Below are positions 1 to 8,528 of a DNA stretch of 64,000 nucleotides, one piece after another. The number at the start of each line of letters is the position of its first letter. Position 1 is the first letter of the stretch. Both the position numbers and the translations under genes were made by a program. Source of the DNA: JAPLHP01 sp963720375 (GTDB lineage: Bacteria; Chloroflexota; Dehalococcoidia; UBA2247; RBG-13-53-26); assembly GCA_963720375.1 (NCBI GenBank), contig CAVRFM010000012.1, positions 91,681-155,680 on the forward strand, given 5' to 3'. The notes beneath the pieces were generated by a model, which made no database searches, had not been told where the DNA came from, and worked only from the letters and a program-made list of their open reading frames with translations.

Positions 1-2652
1 AAGGCAGGATTAGAGAATAATGAATTCTGCCTGTGGGTTACTTCAGAACCTCTTGATGAACGAGATGCTCAGAAGGCATTGAGAAAGGTTGTGCCTGGTC
101 TTGATCGGTTTCTGAGGATAGGGCAAATAGAAATCGTTTCACCTACCGAGTGGTCTCTTAAGCGCGGTCCTTTCAGCCCGCAAGCACTGGTAAATGGCTG
201 GGTGGAGAAACTTGTTCAAGCTTTAGCTAACGGGTATGACGGGATCAGGGTAACTGCTGATAGGGGCTGGCTTGAGAAAATGGATTGGAGGACCTTTGCC
301 TCTTGTGAGGAAGAGGTAGAGAATTCCATTGGCAAGTACCCCATGATAGTCCTCTGCACCTACTCTCTCGATAGATGCGACAAATACAGGGCGTCGGAAA
401 TCATAGATGTGGTTAAGAACCATCAACTTGCTCTTATCAAACGGCGAGGAAAGTGGGAGCTTATAGGTGAGCCCGGGGGAAAGCAGGATGAGGATGAATT
501 GTGGGATTTGGAAGATAAGATGCATGCCCTGTTTGAGGCCTTTGGGGATGGGGTGGTGCTCATTGACGTGGAGGGCGGTATTACAGGACTGAATAGTACT
601 GCCGTGAGCCTGTATGGTTGTAGCGATGAGGAGGAACTGATTGGCAGCAATCTTTTCAGTCTTATTGCTGAGGAAGATCGTGCAAAGGTCATCGATAGCA
701 TGAGGGGGTTATTTGAAGAGGGGCACAGCTCTCACACGGAGTGTGCTTTTTCAGGCAATGGGGTCAGGGAGTTTGATGCTGAATTGAGCGCTGCTCTGCT
801 CAGTGACAGATCAGGGAAGCCGACAGGATTCATTGTGGTTACCAAGGATATCACTGAGCGTAAGCAGATAGAGGAAAGTCTGCAAGAGACTTCGAGATGC
901 TATCGTCTGCTTGCTGAGAACATGACAGATGTTATCTGGACTATGGATATGAGCCTGGAGCCTACCTATCTCAGCCCTTCTGCCGTGCGTCTATTGGGTT
1001 ATGATGTTGATGACGCGATGACACACGTGATTACGGAAGTCTTGACTCCTGCTTCTCGTGAGATGGCCATGACTGCTATTGCAGAAGCACTCTCCAGAGG
1101 GGACGAGGGACAAAAGGACTTTTTCAGGTCACAGAACCTCGAGTTGGAAATGGAGATGAAACGCAAAGACGGCTCCACGGTGTGGACGAAAACAGCGATG
1201 AGCTTCATCTGCGATCCGGATGGCCGGCCTGTCGAGATTCTGGGTATTGTGCGGGATATCAGTGAACTCAAGCGGGCTGAGGAATTGTTCATGATCCTGT
1301 CCAGCAGCTCGCCAGTGGGAATCTACATCGTCAGTGGTGGGAAGTTCCGATTTCTAAACCCCCGTGTGCTCAAGTTCACCGGTTATAATGAGGATGAGCT
1401 GCTGGGAGCTGATTGTTTGAGGTTTATTGTCCCGGAGGACAGGGATACGGTCAGAGAGAATGCGGCGAAGATGTTAAGAGGGGAGCGCTTTTCGCCGTAT
1501 GAATACAGGTATGTTGCTAAGGATGGCACGACAAGATGGGCCATGGAGAAGGTTACATCCATCCAGTACCGTGGAGAAAGGGCAGCCTTGGGCAACTTCA
1601 TGGATGTTACGGAAAGGAAACAGGCGGAGGAGGCCTTGCGGGAGAGTGAGCAACGCTACCGTCTTCTTGCTGAGAATGTGACAGATGTTATCTGGACTAT
1701 GGATCTGAACCTGCGGCCTACTTATCTCAGCCCTTCTATCATGCGTCTTCTGGATTACAGTGTTGATGAGGCAATGCAACGAATGATGGATGAAGCTTTG
1801 CCTCCTGCCTCGCGCGATATGGTTATGAAGGCTATTGCGAAGGCACTTGCCACGGAAAATATGGGACAAAAGGGCTTGCTCAGATCACAGAATCTTGAAC
1901 TGGAAATGGAGATGAGGCGCAAGGACGGCTCCACCGTGTGGACTGATACCACAATGAGTTTTATATGTGATTCGCATGGCCGGCCTTTTGAGATTCTGGG
2001 GATTGTGCGTGATATTACTGAGCGTAGGCGGGCAGAAGAGCGGCTTCAACAGAGTTTGCAGCAGTTGGAAAGGGCCATGGAAGGTATTATTCAGGCCATT
2101 ACATTGACAGTTGAGACAAGAGATCGCTACACAGCTGGCCACCAGCGTCGTGTAACTCAGCTTGCCTGCGCCATAGCCAAAGAGATGGGTCTTTCGGATG
2201 ACCAAGTCCACAGGATCCGCGTAGCAGGGCTTCTGCACGATATTGGCAAGATCTGTGTACCTACAGAGATCCTGAGCAAGCCTGGGCAACTGAATGACAT
2301 CGAATTCGCCATGATTAAAACTCATCCCCAGGTCGGCTATGACATACTTAGGACAATTGAATTTCCATGGCCTGTTGCTGAGATAGTGCTTCAGCACCAT
2401 GAAAGGGTAGATGGCTCCGGCTATCATTCGGGCCTTCAGGGTGAGGAGATACTCATAGAGGCGCGTATTCTGAGTGTAGCTGATGTTGTTGAGGCTATGT
2501 CATCTCACCGACCCTACAGGCTGGCTCTTGGCATAGATAAAGCTCTGGAGGAAGTCTCGCAAAACCGGGGTATTCTTTATGATGCGGATGTGGTGGATGC
2601 CTGCTCCGCTCTCTTTGCAGAAAAAGAATTTGTGTTTGAGATGAGTACTTGA
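1..2652 (+). CDS. MEDS-PAS-HD-GYP sensor protein (5' partial)
   Basis: The frame is open from the first base, so the true start lies upstream; the TTG at 79 is internal. The first ~155 codons resemble the MEDS sensory domain (GLENNEFCLWVTSEPL near the start, then SPTEWSL). Four PAS domains follow at about 520-870, 890-1275, 1280-1625 and 1650-2040. PAS 2 and PAS 4 are near copies of each other at DNA level. The C-terminus (about 2085-2600) is an HD-GYP domain with LLHDIGK and HHERVDGSGYH, where the family usually has GYP rather than GYH. HD-GYP proteins hydrolyse cyclic di-GMP; PAS and MEDS domains bind small ligands or cofactors. No transmembrane segment is visible, so it is probably a cytoplasmic sensor. 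The ligand is unknown. It could be a response-regulator-like phosphodiesterase or a degenerate HD-GYP effector. Confidence 0.88.
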   Translation, partial: KAGLENNEFCLWVTSEPLDERDAQKALRKVVPGLDRFLRIGQIEIVSPTEWSLKRGPFSPQALVNGWVEKLVQALANGYDGIRVTADRGWLEKMDWRTFASCEEEVENSIGKYPMIVLCTYSLDRCDKYRASEIIDVVKNHQLALIKRRGKWELIGEPGGKQDEDELWDLEDKMHALFEAFGDGVVLIDVEGGITGLNSTAVSLYGCSDEEELIGSNLFSLIAEEDRAKVIDSMRGLFEEGHSSHTECAFSGNGVREFDAELSAALLSDRSGKPTGFIVVTKDITERKQIEESLQETSRCYRLLAENMTDVIWTMDMSLEPTYLSPSAVRLLGYDVDDAMTHVITEVLTPASREMAMTAIAEALSRGDEGQKDFFRSQNLELEMEMKRKDGSTVWTKTAMSFICDPDGRPVEILGIVRDISELKRAEELFMILSSSSPVGIYIVSGGKFRFLNPRVLKFTGYNEDELLGADCLRFIVPEDRDTVRENAAKMLRGERFSPYEYRYVAKDGTTRWAMEKVTSIQYRGERAALGNFMDVTERKQAEEALRESEQRYRLLAENVTDVIWTMDLNLRPTYLSPSIMRLLDYSVDEAMQRMMDEALPPASRDMVMKAIAKALATENMGQKGLLRSQNLELEMEMRRKDGSTVWTDTTMSFICDSHGRPFEILGIVRDITERRRAEERLQQSLQQLERAMEGIIQAITLTVETRDRYTAGHQRRVTQLACAIAKEMGLSDDQVHRIRVAGLLHDIGKICVPTEILSKPGQLNDIEFAMIKTHPQVGYDILRTIEFPWPVAEIVLQHHERVDGSGYHSGLQGEEILIEARILSVADVVEAMSSHRPYRLALGIDKALEEVSQNRGILYDADVVDACSALFAEKEFVFEMST

Positions 2653-3011
2653 TTGTGGAGCTTGCTGTCTGTGACTTTCTTGCTGTTTGTTTAAAAGGCA
2701 GGCTAGTGCAGGCAATCTCACTGGTTCAAAGCTGCAAGCGGTCAGAGGCTTGAGCTTCGCGGGGATCCAGCTACAAACCTGCCAAGCGAGCAGAGGAGGG
2801 TACCTAACTCGTTCCTAGCCTGCCAAATCCTCGCAAGACCACAGAGTTACATGCATCTTCTTGATACTGCATTCGTTTTCCCACTTTTATAAGTATGGAA
2901 GCTTTCCATTTTTTGATATGTGACTTTTATCGCTGTTGTATCTGGCGCTGTAAGAGGCGCATCGTTTGTGTTTTTGCTGCCTTCTGAAACACAAGATGGA
3001 GTTGATATCTG
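2653..3011. other. Intergenic region between sensor gene and ackA
   Basis: No plausible coding sequence on either strand. It holds the possible structured RNA at 2697-2824 and otherwise AT-richer sequence before ackA. No convincing -35/-10 pair or terminator with a T-run was found by eye. Confidence 0.5.
2697..2824 (+). ncRNA. Possible structured RNA element upstream of ackA
   Basis: GGCAGGCTAG (2697-2706) is exactly complementary to CTAGCCTGCC (2815-2824), closing a 128-nt element. Inside, AAGCTGCAAGC (2729-2739) pairs with GCTTGAGCTT (2748-2757) as ten base pairs with one bulged G around an 8-nt loop. This is extended by CTGGTTC (2721-2727) with GATCCAG (2764-2770) with one mismatch. CCTGCC at 2778-2783 could compete for the same 5' arm, GGCAGG. 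Strand and function are unknown; the pairing could be chance. Confidence 0.3.
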
Positions 3012-4235
3012 ATGAAGGTTCTTGTTATTAACTGTGGAAGTTCAACGCTAAAGTTCGAGGCTATTGAGACAGATGGGCGGTCTGAGGGCACTCGCCTCGA
3101 GCGACGGCTGGTTCACGGCGTTGTTGAGGGGATCGGGAGTCGTGGGATCATCAGGTTTACGTATGAGGGTAAAGAATACTTCAGGGATGAAGACGCTGCT
3201 GTAAATCACGGTGAAGCCACCCGGCAGGTATTTGACCTGCTCAAATCCTGCGGTTTCTTGGAGGCTCATGGGCTCGATGCAATCGGCCACCGAGTGGTCC
3301 ACGGCGGGGATCGCTTTGTGGAGCCAACTATCGTTGATGAGGAAGTCATGCGTGCTATCGAAGTGCTGGTGGATATGGCGCCACTTCACAATGGGCCCTC
3401 GCTGGCTGCGATTCGCACTGCGAGATCGATACTGGGTGATTCGGTTCCAATGGTTGTTGTTTTTGATACTGCTTTCCATCACACTATGCCAGAGCGGGCG
3501 TCCCGATATGCTATTCCTCAAGAACTGGCCGAAAAGCATCGTCTCCGGCGCTATGGTTTTCACGGTATAGCTCATCGGTACATGGCCGAGCGTTATGCCG
3601 TGATCACTTCCAAGCCAATCGAGGGGATGAAGCTGGTTGCACTTCAACTGGGCAATGGCTGCTCAGCCACGGCAATCAATAACGGACGTTCAGTAGATAC
3701 CTCAATGGGGTTTACTCCTCTGGAGGGATTAATGATGGGGACACGGTCCGGAGATGTTGATCCCTCGCTGGCAGGATTTCTTGCCCGCCGTGAGGGTGTG
3801 GATATTGGGGAGGTGGAGAATTGGCTCAATACGCGCTCCGGGCTGCTAGGCGTTTCCGGAATATCTTGGGATATGAGGGAACTGCTGGAGGCAGAGCAAA
3901 AGGGGGAGCAACGTGCTGCCCTGGCAGTCGAGATGTTTTGCTATCGAGTGCGGAAGTACATCGGGGCTTACCTGGGCGTACTTGGCGGGGCAGATGCTAT
4001 CTTGTTTGGTGGTGGTATTGGTGAGAATGCACCGACAGTAAGGGCACGCATCTGTGAAGAAATGGGCTGGTGTGGGCTGATTCTTGACCAGGAGCGCAAT
4101 GCCAAGGCAGTGGGATTAGAGGGGCGAATCAGTGCAGATAGCGCTACAATACAGGCCTACGTGATATTGGTGGATGAAGCAGTGATCATTGCCCGTGACA
4201 CAGTCTCCTGCCTGCGCCGACAACGGCCAGGGTGA
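3012..4235 (+). CDS. ackA: Acetate kinase
   Basis: Interconverts acetyl phosphate + ADP and acetate + ATP. The 407 residues are full length for the ASKHA-fold family. Visible motifs are VINCGSSTLKF at the N-terminus, GHRVVHGGDRF with the substrate-binding Arg, FDTAFHHTMP with the catalytic Asp, RYGFHGIAH, LGNGCSATAI, GTRSGDVDPS, and GGIGENAPTVR near the C-terminus. The ATG follows GGAG at about 10 nt. No phosphotransacetylase gene is adjacent. The nearby CoA-transferase genes are on the opposite strand and converge on it. A propionate or butyrate kinase is possible, but the motifs favour acetate kinase. Confidence 0.95.
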   Translation: MKVLVINCGSSTLKFEAIETDGRSEGTRLERRLVHGVVEGIGSRGIIRFTYEGKEYFRDEDAAVNHGEATRQVFDLLKSCGFLEAHGLDAIGHRVVHGGDRFVEPTIVDEEVMRAIEVLVDMAPLHNGPSLAAIRTARSILGDSVPMVVVFDTAFHHTMPERASRYAIPQELAEKHRLRRYGFHGIAHRYMAERYAVITSKPIEGMKLVALQLGNGCSATAINNGRSVDTSMGFTPLEGLMMGTRSGDVDPSLAGFLARREGVDIGEVENWLNTRSGLLGVSGISWDMRELLEAEQKGEQRAALAVEMFCYRVRKYIGAYLGVLGGADAILFGGGIGENAPTVRARICEEMGWCGLILDQERNAKAVGLEGRISADSATIQAYVILVDEAVIIARDTVSCLRRQRPG

Positions 4236-4387
4236 GTCGCTAAACTGGCAGATTTTTGGGGGGAGATGATGATGCTTCCAGGTTGCCCATCTTCTCACGA
4301 TACCACGGGAGGAACTGCTGACCTCACAAGAGCAAGCTGTGCTGGACGGCAGGCTCTCCCCTAAGGGTGTGGTTATCTAGGCTGATC

Positions 4388-5095
4388 TTACAGCTGTATT
4401 TCTTTGAGGTTGGGGCTGATGATCAGCTTCGGCTCGGTGACCGACTGGACATCCGCTGCTGTGAGACCAGGAGCAACCTCCCTGAGCACCAGACCTTTTT
4501 CGGTGACATCTATAACTGCCAGATCAGTCACAATCAATTTTACAACACCTACGGCTGTGACCGGGTAGATGCACTTCTTGACAACCTTGAAACTGCCGTC
4601 CTTGGTGGTGTGCTCCATTGCCACAATTACTTTTCTGGCTCCGACTGCCAGGTCCATGGAGCCACCGATGTTACCTATATGCTCCGGGAAGCCTCGCTCA
4701 GGGTTATTCCATCCAGCAAGATCGCCTTTTTCCGAGACTTGCAGTGCTCCCAGCACTGCTACATCCATATATCCGCCGCGGATCATAGCCATCGATTCGC
4801 AGTCAGAGAAGAAACAACATCCTGGCAGCTCTTTGACAGGTTGGCAACTGGCATTAATGCAGTCCTGGTCAATCTCGTTCTCCTGGGCGAGAGGCCCTGT
4901 GTTCAGCATTCCAATCTCGGCCTGAAGCACGATGTCTCTACCTTCAATCCAGTTCGAGACAAGAGTGGGAATACCTATTCCCAGGTTAACATATGTTCCA
5001 TCTTGCAGCTCGTTGGCAATCCTTAGAGCTATCAATTCTCGCGCGATTCCCTCAAGTTTCTTGCCTCCGGCTGCATTCTTTTTCGTTTCTACCAC
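4388..5095 (-). CDS. Family I (3-oxoacid-type) CoA-transferase, subunit B
   Basis: Beta subunit (235 aa) of a two-subunit CoA-transferase that moves CoA between organic acids through a glutamyl-CoA intermediate. Family features are VNLGIGIPTLV near residue 40, the catalytic-Glu region QAEIGMLNTGPL, MIRGGYMDVAVLGALQV and GGSMDLAVGARKVIVAMEHT. The usual SENG around the catalytic Glu is AEIG here, so substrate choice may differ from succinyl-CoA:3-oxoacid or acetoacetate enzymes. The start is GTG, 7 nt after GGGAGG. It lies 33 nt downstream of subunit A, so the two are probably co-transcribed. Confidence 0.9.
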   Translation of the reverse strand: MVETKKNAAGGKKLEGIARELIALRIANELQDGTYVNLGIGIPTLVSNWIEGRDIVLQAEIGMLNTGPLAQENEIDQDCINASCQPVKELPGCCFFSDCESMAMIRGGYMDVAVLGALQVSEKGDLAGWNNPERGFPEHIGNIGGSMDLAVGARKVIVAMEHTTKDGSFKVVKKCIYPVTAVGVVKLIVTDLAVIDVTEKGLVLREVAPGLTAADVQSVTEPKLIISPNLKEIQL

Positions 5096-5128
5096 TTGTT
5101 AACCTCCCGTTGATTCAAATGAAAATAC

Positions 5129-5830
5129 CTAATCAATGCCGGGCTTGTATTTCCGCCTTCCTACCTTCACTACCCGTTGAACATAGATTCCTGGTGTATG
5201 GACCTTGTCGGGATCCAGTTCGCCCGGTTCCACCAGTTCCTCTACCGAGGCTATGGTGATTCTTGCGGCTGCTGCCATCTCAGGATTGTAGTTTCTGGCA
5301 GTCTTCCGGTAGCTGATGTTGCCCATCCTGTCACCCTTCCAGGCATACACGAAGGCATAATCCGGCTTGAGGGCTAGCTCCAGAAGATATGGGCGACCGT
5401 TGAAAGTCCTCTTCTCCTTGCCCCGCTCCACGATGGTGCCCACACCTGTCGGTGTATAGAAACCTGCGATTCCGGCACCGCCAGCCCGCATTTTTTCGAT
5501 GAATGTGCCCATGGGGTAGACCTGCAATTCGATCTGGCTGGCCCTGACTGCCTTCTCGAATGGAGAGTTTGCCCCTTTACTCGCTGACCTATAGAAAGGA
5601 TAGTTACAGATGGCCTTCTTGACCTGACCTTGCACAACCAACTGGGTAATATCTTCATTGCCAGGGCCCATCTGCTGACATATTATGGTTAAGTTCTTGG
5701 CCCCTTGTTTAGCCAACGCTTGAATGAGTTGGACGGGTGTGCCTGCTGTGAAAAAGCCTCCAACTGCTATGGAGGCTCCATCTGGGATATCAGCAACCGC
5801 TTCATCTATACTTGCATAAACTTTATCCAT
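5129..5830 (-). CDS. Family I (3-oxoacid-type) CoA-transferase, subunit A
   Basis: Alpha subunit (233 aa) of the CoA-transferase completed by the downstream gene. SIAVGGFFTAGTPVQLI near residue 20 and the glycine-rich GAGIAGFYTPTGVGT near residue 120 are characteristic of AtoD/SCOT-alpha/GctA-like proteins. Together the subunits form the active enzyme. The acid substrates cannot be read from sequence; acetate, acetoacetate or another short-chain acid are all possible. The ATG start faces away from the LOG-family gene, leaving a 237-bp divergent promoter region. Confidence 0.9.
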   Translation of the reverse strand: MDKVYASIDEAVADIPDGASIAVGGFFTAGTPVQLIQALAKQGAKNLTIICQQMGPGNEDITQLVVQGQVKKAICNYPFYRSASKGANSPFEKAVRASQIELQVYPMGTFIEKMRAGGAGIAGFYTPTGVGTIVERGKEKRTFNGRPYLLELALKPDYAFVYAWKGDRMGNISYRKTARNYNPEMAAAARITIASVEELVEPGELDPDKVHTPGIYVQRVVKVGRRKYKPGID

Positions 5831-6067
5831 AATGTCTCCCTAGTTTAGTATCCTCCTCTTTGTTGATCCCGATGGAATTTGGTGCATAGACATGATAAAG
5901 AATACGGTATTGGGGTTCCCTATGTCAATTTCATGTGCCTGAGTGGTTATTTAGAAGCCGTGCTTAGTGGAATTGACAATAGCCGTTGGGCGTGGCAAAA
6001 TGGCCAGCGCAATTCGGATTTTAAACCCGGATGTGGCGGTAGTCGCTATTTTGGCAAGGATGGATGT

Positions 6068-6700
6068 ATGAGCAACAAGAGAGATTCCGAAGCTACTTTA
6101 CCCAGAATGACGGTAGGTGTAATGGGGTCGGCGGGGGGTGAATTGTCTCCGGAGGTTCTTCAGCGGGTGCACCGTCTCGGATATGTCATAGCCAGGAGAG
6201 GTTATGTCCTTGTGACAGGAGCTTGCCCTGGCCTGCCCCATGAGGCTGTCAAGGGAGCCAAAGAGGCTGGGGGTGTAGTGGTAGGTGTGTCACCTGCTCT
6301 CGACTTTGAAGAGCATGTGACCAAGTATCATTCTCCAACAAGGGGATATGATGCGATTATCTACACTGGGAGTGGCCTCATGGGGCGCGAGATTGAAAAT
6401 ATCAGGAGTTGTGATGTGGTCATCTTCGCTGGCGGTCGCTCAGGAACACTAGGGGAATTCGCCATCGCCTACGACGAGGCAAAAGTGATAGGTGTCCTTA
6501 AGAGCACGGGTGGTATTACCGATCACCTTGAGACAATAATCGGCATGGTGAACAAGGAGACCGGAGCAGCCATTTGCTACGATGATGACCCTGAGCACCT
6601 CTTGGACAAGTTGGAGAAAATCTATGAGCGACATATTCTGCCTCGGCATATGAACGTACTGGAAAAAGGCAGCGGACCTGATGGGATGTTGCAGGATTAG
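6068..6700 (+). CDS. LOG-family (TIGR00725-like) nucleotide-binding protein
   Basis: 210 aa from the ATG at 6068, which follows AAGGA by 7 nt. An upstream in-frame TTG at 5879 would add 63 residues unlike the family and was not used. The Rossmann-type fold shows VGVMGSAGG at the N-terminus, TGACPGLPHEAVKGA and AGGRSGTLGEFAIAYDEAKVIG, the counterpart of the PGGxGTxxE motif of LOG (cytokinin riboside monophosphate phosphoribohydrolase) proteins. The first residue of the motif is Ala instead of Pro. Members of this branch are often annotated only as TIGR00725 proteins, so a nucleotide-hydrolysing role is plausible but not proven. Confidence 0.85.
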   Translation: MSNKRDSEATLPRMTVGVMGSAGGELSPEVLQRVHRLGYVIARRGYVLVTGACPGLPHEAVKGAKEAGGVVVGVSPALDFEEHVTKYHSPTRGYDAIIYTGSGLMGREIENIRSCDVVIFAGGRSGTLGEFAIAYDEAKVIGVLKSTGGITDHLETIIGMVNKETGAAICYDDDPEHLLDKLEKIYERHILPRHMNVLEKGSGPDGMLQD

Positions 6701-6795
6701 CGCAGGGTAGGTGTGCCTTGGAGCCGGGGAAGCCCAGAAGCTGTGGTATGGGCAGCGAGTGCGCACCGTACGTATCACACACAAATACGGTAAGC

Positions 6796-6804
6796 TGCTA
6801 TAAT
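6796..6804 (+). promoter_or_regulatory. Extended -10 promoter for the exchanger gene
   Basis: TGCTATAAT matches an extended -10 element (TGnTATAAT) exactly. It sits 29 nt before the ATG at 6834. No good -35 hexamer is seen at 16-18 nt, which is typical of extended -10 promoters. Confidence 0.5.
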
Positions 6805-6833
6805 GGTATGCCAGGGACTTCTGGGACCTGTTC

Positions 6834-7919
6834 ATGACTAAGTACCAGCCCTGGAATGTGTTTCGCCGGATCGATATTATCCTCTTTGTCGATCTTCTCC
6901 TCTTTTTTGTTCCTATCTCGGCCATTCTCTTCTACCTGCATCTCAATAGTGTAGCCACATTTATAACTGCTGCCCTGGCCATTGTGGCTCTCACACATAT
7001 CTTAGCTAGCTCCAGTAGCATTATTGCGGCGCAGGTATCCAACACTGCATCAGCACTTCTCAATGCCACCTTCGGTAATGCCGTGGAGCTGTTCGTGGCT
7101 ATATTTGCCCTCCGTCACGGACTGGTGGATATGGTGAAGGCCTCTATCGTAGGCTCGATTATTATCAATGTTCTTTTGCTCATTGGCCTTTCTATGATTG
7201 CCGGCGGTCTGAAGTACAAACAGCAGAAGTTCAACAAGGACTCTGCCGGACTTTCATCTACTATGCTTATTATTGTCGTAATAGGTCTGGTGTTGCCATC
7301 GCTGTACAGTATGATAGAGGGACGTTCCAATCAGGCGATGAGCCAAGGAGTGTCTGTAATCCTGGGCGTCATGTATCTGTTGGGCCTCCTGTATATGCTT
7401 GTTACGCACAGGCACCTTTTTGTGGTGGAACATACAGTGCGGGAGCCCCAAAATGCGCGGAGGCCTATAGGTCCTGTGGTAGCCATCTTAATCGGTTCCA
7501 CGGTATTAGTAGGCTTCGAATCTAATATACTGGTCAGCACGATCGAGCCGCTCATACTGCAGACAGGATTAAGCCAGATGTTCATTGGCTTGGTATTTAT
7601 TGCTTTGCTGACCAACATCCCTGAGCACCTTAGTGCCATCGGCTTTGCTCGCCAGAATAATGTCACGTTGTCACTGGAGATTGGCCTGAATTCTGCCACT
7701 CAGATAGCTCTGTTTGTAGTGCCTGTACTGGTGCTGTTCAGTTCTGTCTTCGTGAGTCCTCCACTAGATCTGGTCTTCACCCCCTTTGAACTGGCAGCGG
7801 TGGTGATTACGGCTGTCATAGCCAATGCTATCAGCCCGGATGGGGTCTGCCACTGGTTTGAGGGCGCCCAGCTTGTCGCTGTATATTTGCTCATTGCCAC
7901 TGCCTTCTACTTCATCTAG
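6834..7919 (+). CDS. Ca2+/H+ antiporter-like CaCA-family exchanger
   Basis: Integral membrane protein of 361 aa with about eleven hydrophobic segments. Two inverted halves each carry an alpha repeat: LLNATFGNAVELFVAIFAL in the first and LTNIPEHLSAIGFA with LEIGLNSATQIALFV in the second. The acidic residues in GNAVE and NIPEH are the conserved cation-binding positions. The glycine and hydrophobic pattern GSIIINVLLLIGLSMIAGG is typical of the CAX branch (Ca2+/H+), rather than Na+/Ca2+ exchangers. It probably exports Ca2+ (or Mn2+) across the cytoplasmic membrane using the proton gradient. It is monocistronic by spacing. Confidence 0.9.
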   Translation: MTKYQPWNVFRRIDIILFVDLLLFFVPISAILFYLHLNSVATFITAALAIVALTHILASSSSIIAAQVSNTASALLNATFGNAVELFVAIFALRHGLVDMVKASIVGSIIINVLLLIGLSMIAGGLKYKQQKFNKDSAGLSSTMLIIVVIGLVLPSLYSMIEGRSNQAMSQGVSVILGVMYLLGLLYMLVTHRHLFVVEHTVREPQNARRPIGPVVAILIGSTVLVGFESNILVSTIEPLILQTGLSQMFIGLVFIALLTNIPEHLSAIGFARQNNVTLSLEIGLNSATQIALFVVPVLVLFSSVFVSPPLDLVFTPFELAAVVITAVIANAISPDGVCHWFEGAQLVAVYLLIATAFYFI

Positions 7920-7933
7920 GACGCTGCGAGGAC

Positions 7934-7962
7934 TTGACGGCTGGTATACTAGCCATTAGTAT
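7934..7962 (+). promoter_or_regulatory. Sigma-70-type promoter for the 8045-9479 gene pair
   Basis: TTGACG (7934-7939), a 17-nt spacer, then TAGTAT (7957-7962). The -35 box matches consensus at 5 of 6 positions and the -10 at 4 of 6. It lies about 80 nt upstream of the start at 8045. Confidence 0.45.
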
Positions 7963-8044
7963 TCTGGAAGCTTTGAGTTGTTGAACTAGACCCAGGTAGT
8001 CCTGTGTTGTTTGTCTGATGTGGTGCTGAAAGGAGGACGTGAGC

Positions 8045-8527
8045 ATGGAAGTCATAGATACCATCTTCACCGAGGGGGTAGCAGAAAAGGGGCGAATCTA
8101 TCTTACGGCAACCCATGTATCCCATTCTGGGAAGAGATTGGGATACGAGTGGTATGTTTCAATACCATTGCACCTGCTGTCCTCGATCGCCTTTACCTAT
8201 GTTGCTCCTGTGGCCTGGCTGGTATTTGGTGTAGTAGCTGTTCTCATAGCTGTTGGCTTGGGGTTAGTAGCTGCAATGGCTTTGAGTGGAATTGCGCAGG
8301 ATGCAGTCATCATTGCTGCAGCAATCGCAGGCTTGGTTTTCCCTGCCTCGCTCATTTCCTTTTTTTCTGGTAGAAAGCAGTTGCTGGTATTCGCATCTTC
8401 TTCCGAGAAGATTATCTTTGTAGTGGGTGGTACTGACAAGAAGTTGCTGCGAAATTTTGCTCTGAGGGTAGAAGAACAGCAGATCAAGCTTGTCCAAGGG
8501 TTAGTGGGACTCGGACAGGAGCAATGA
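8045..8527 (+). CDS. Small membrane protein of unknown function
   Basis: 160 aa from the ATG at 8045, chosen because AGGAGG (8031-8036) is 8 nt away; the GTG at 8039 would be only 2 nt from it. A soluble N-terminal part (about 45 aa) is followed by hydrophobic segments at about residues 47-83 and 88-108 and a C-terminal soluble tail with FVVGGTDKKLLRNFALRVEEQQIK. The arrangement, with beta-rich flanks and a central hairpin, resembles bacterial membrane proteins with PH-like tails, but I do not recognise a family. It ends 1 nt before the downstream epimerase gene, so the two are almost certainly co-translated. Confidence 0.75.
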   Translation: MEVIDTIFTEGVAEKGRIYLTATHVSHSGKRLGYEWYVSIPLHLLSSIAFTYVAPVAWLVFGVVAVLIAVGLGLVAAMALSGIAQDAVIIAAAIAGLVFPASLISFFSGRKQLLVFASSSEKIIFVVGGTDKKLLRNFALRVEEQQIKLVQGLVGLGQEQ

Positions 8528-8528
8528 A

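Noticed and set aside
3048..3647. Long antisense frame (199 codons) inside ackA
   Set aside because: Antisense shadow of a strongly conserved gene; no family-like sequence.
4367..5026. 219-codon plus-strand frame opposite the CoA-transferase beta gene
   Set aside because: It is the complement of a well-recognised gene with canonical motifs, so it is a shadow.
5879..6067. 63-codon N-terminal extension of the LOG-family protein from TTG
   Set aside because: It has no family-like sequence, and a better-placed ATG with AAGGA exists at 6068.
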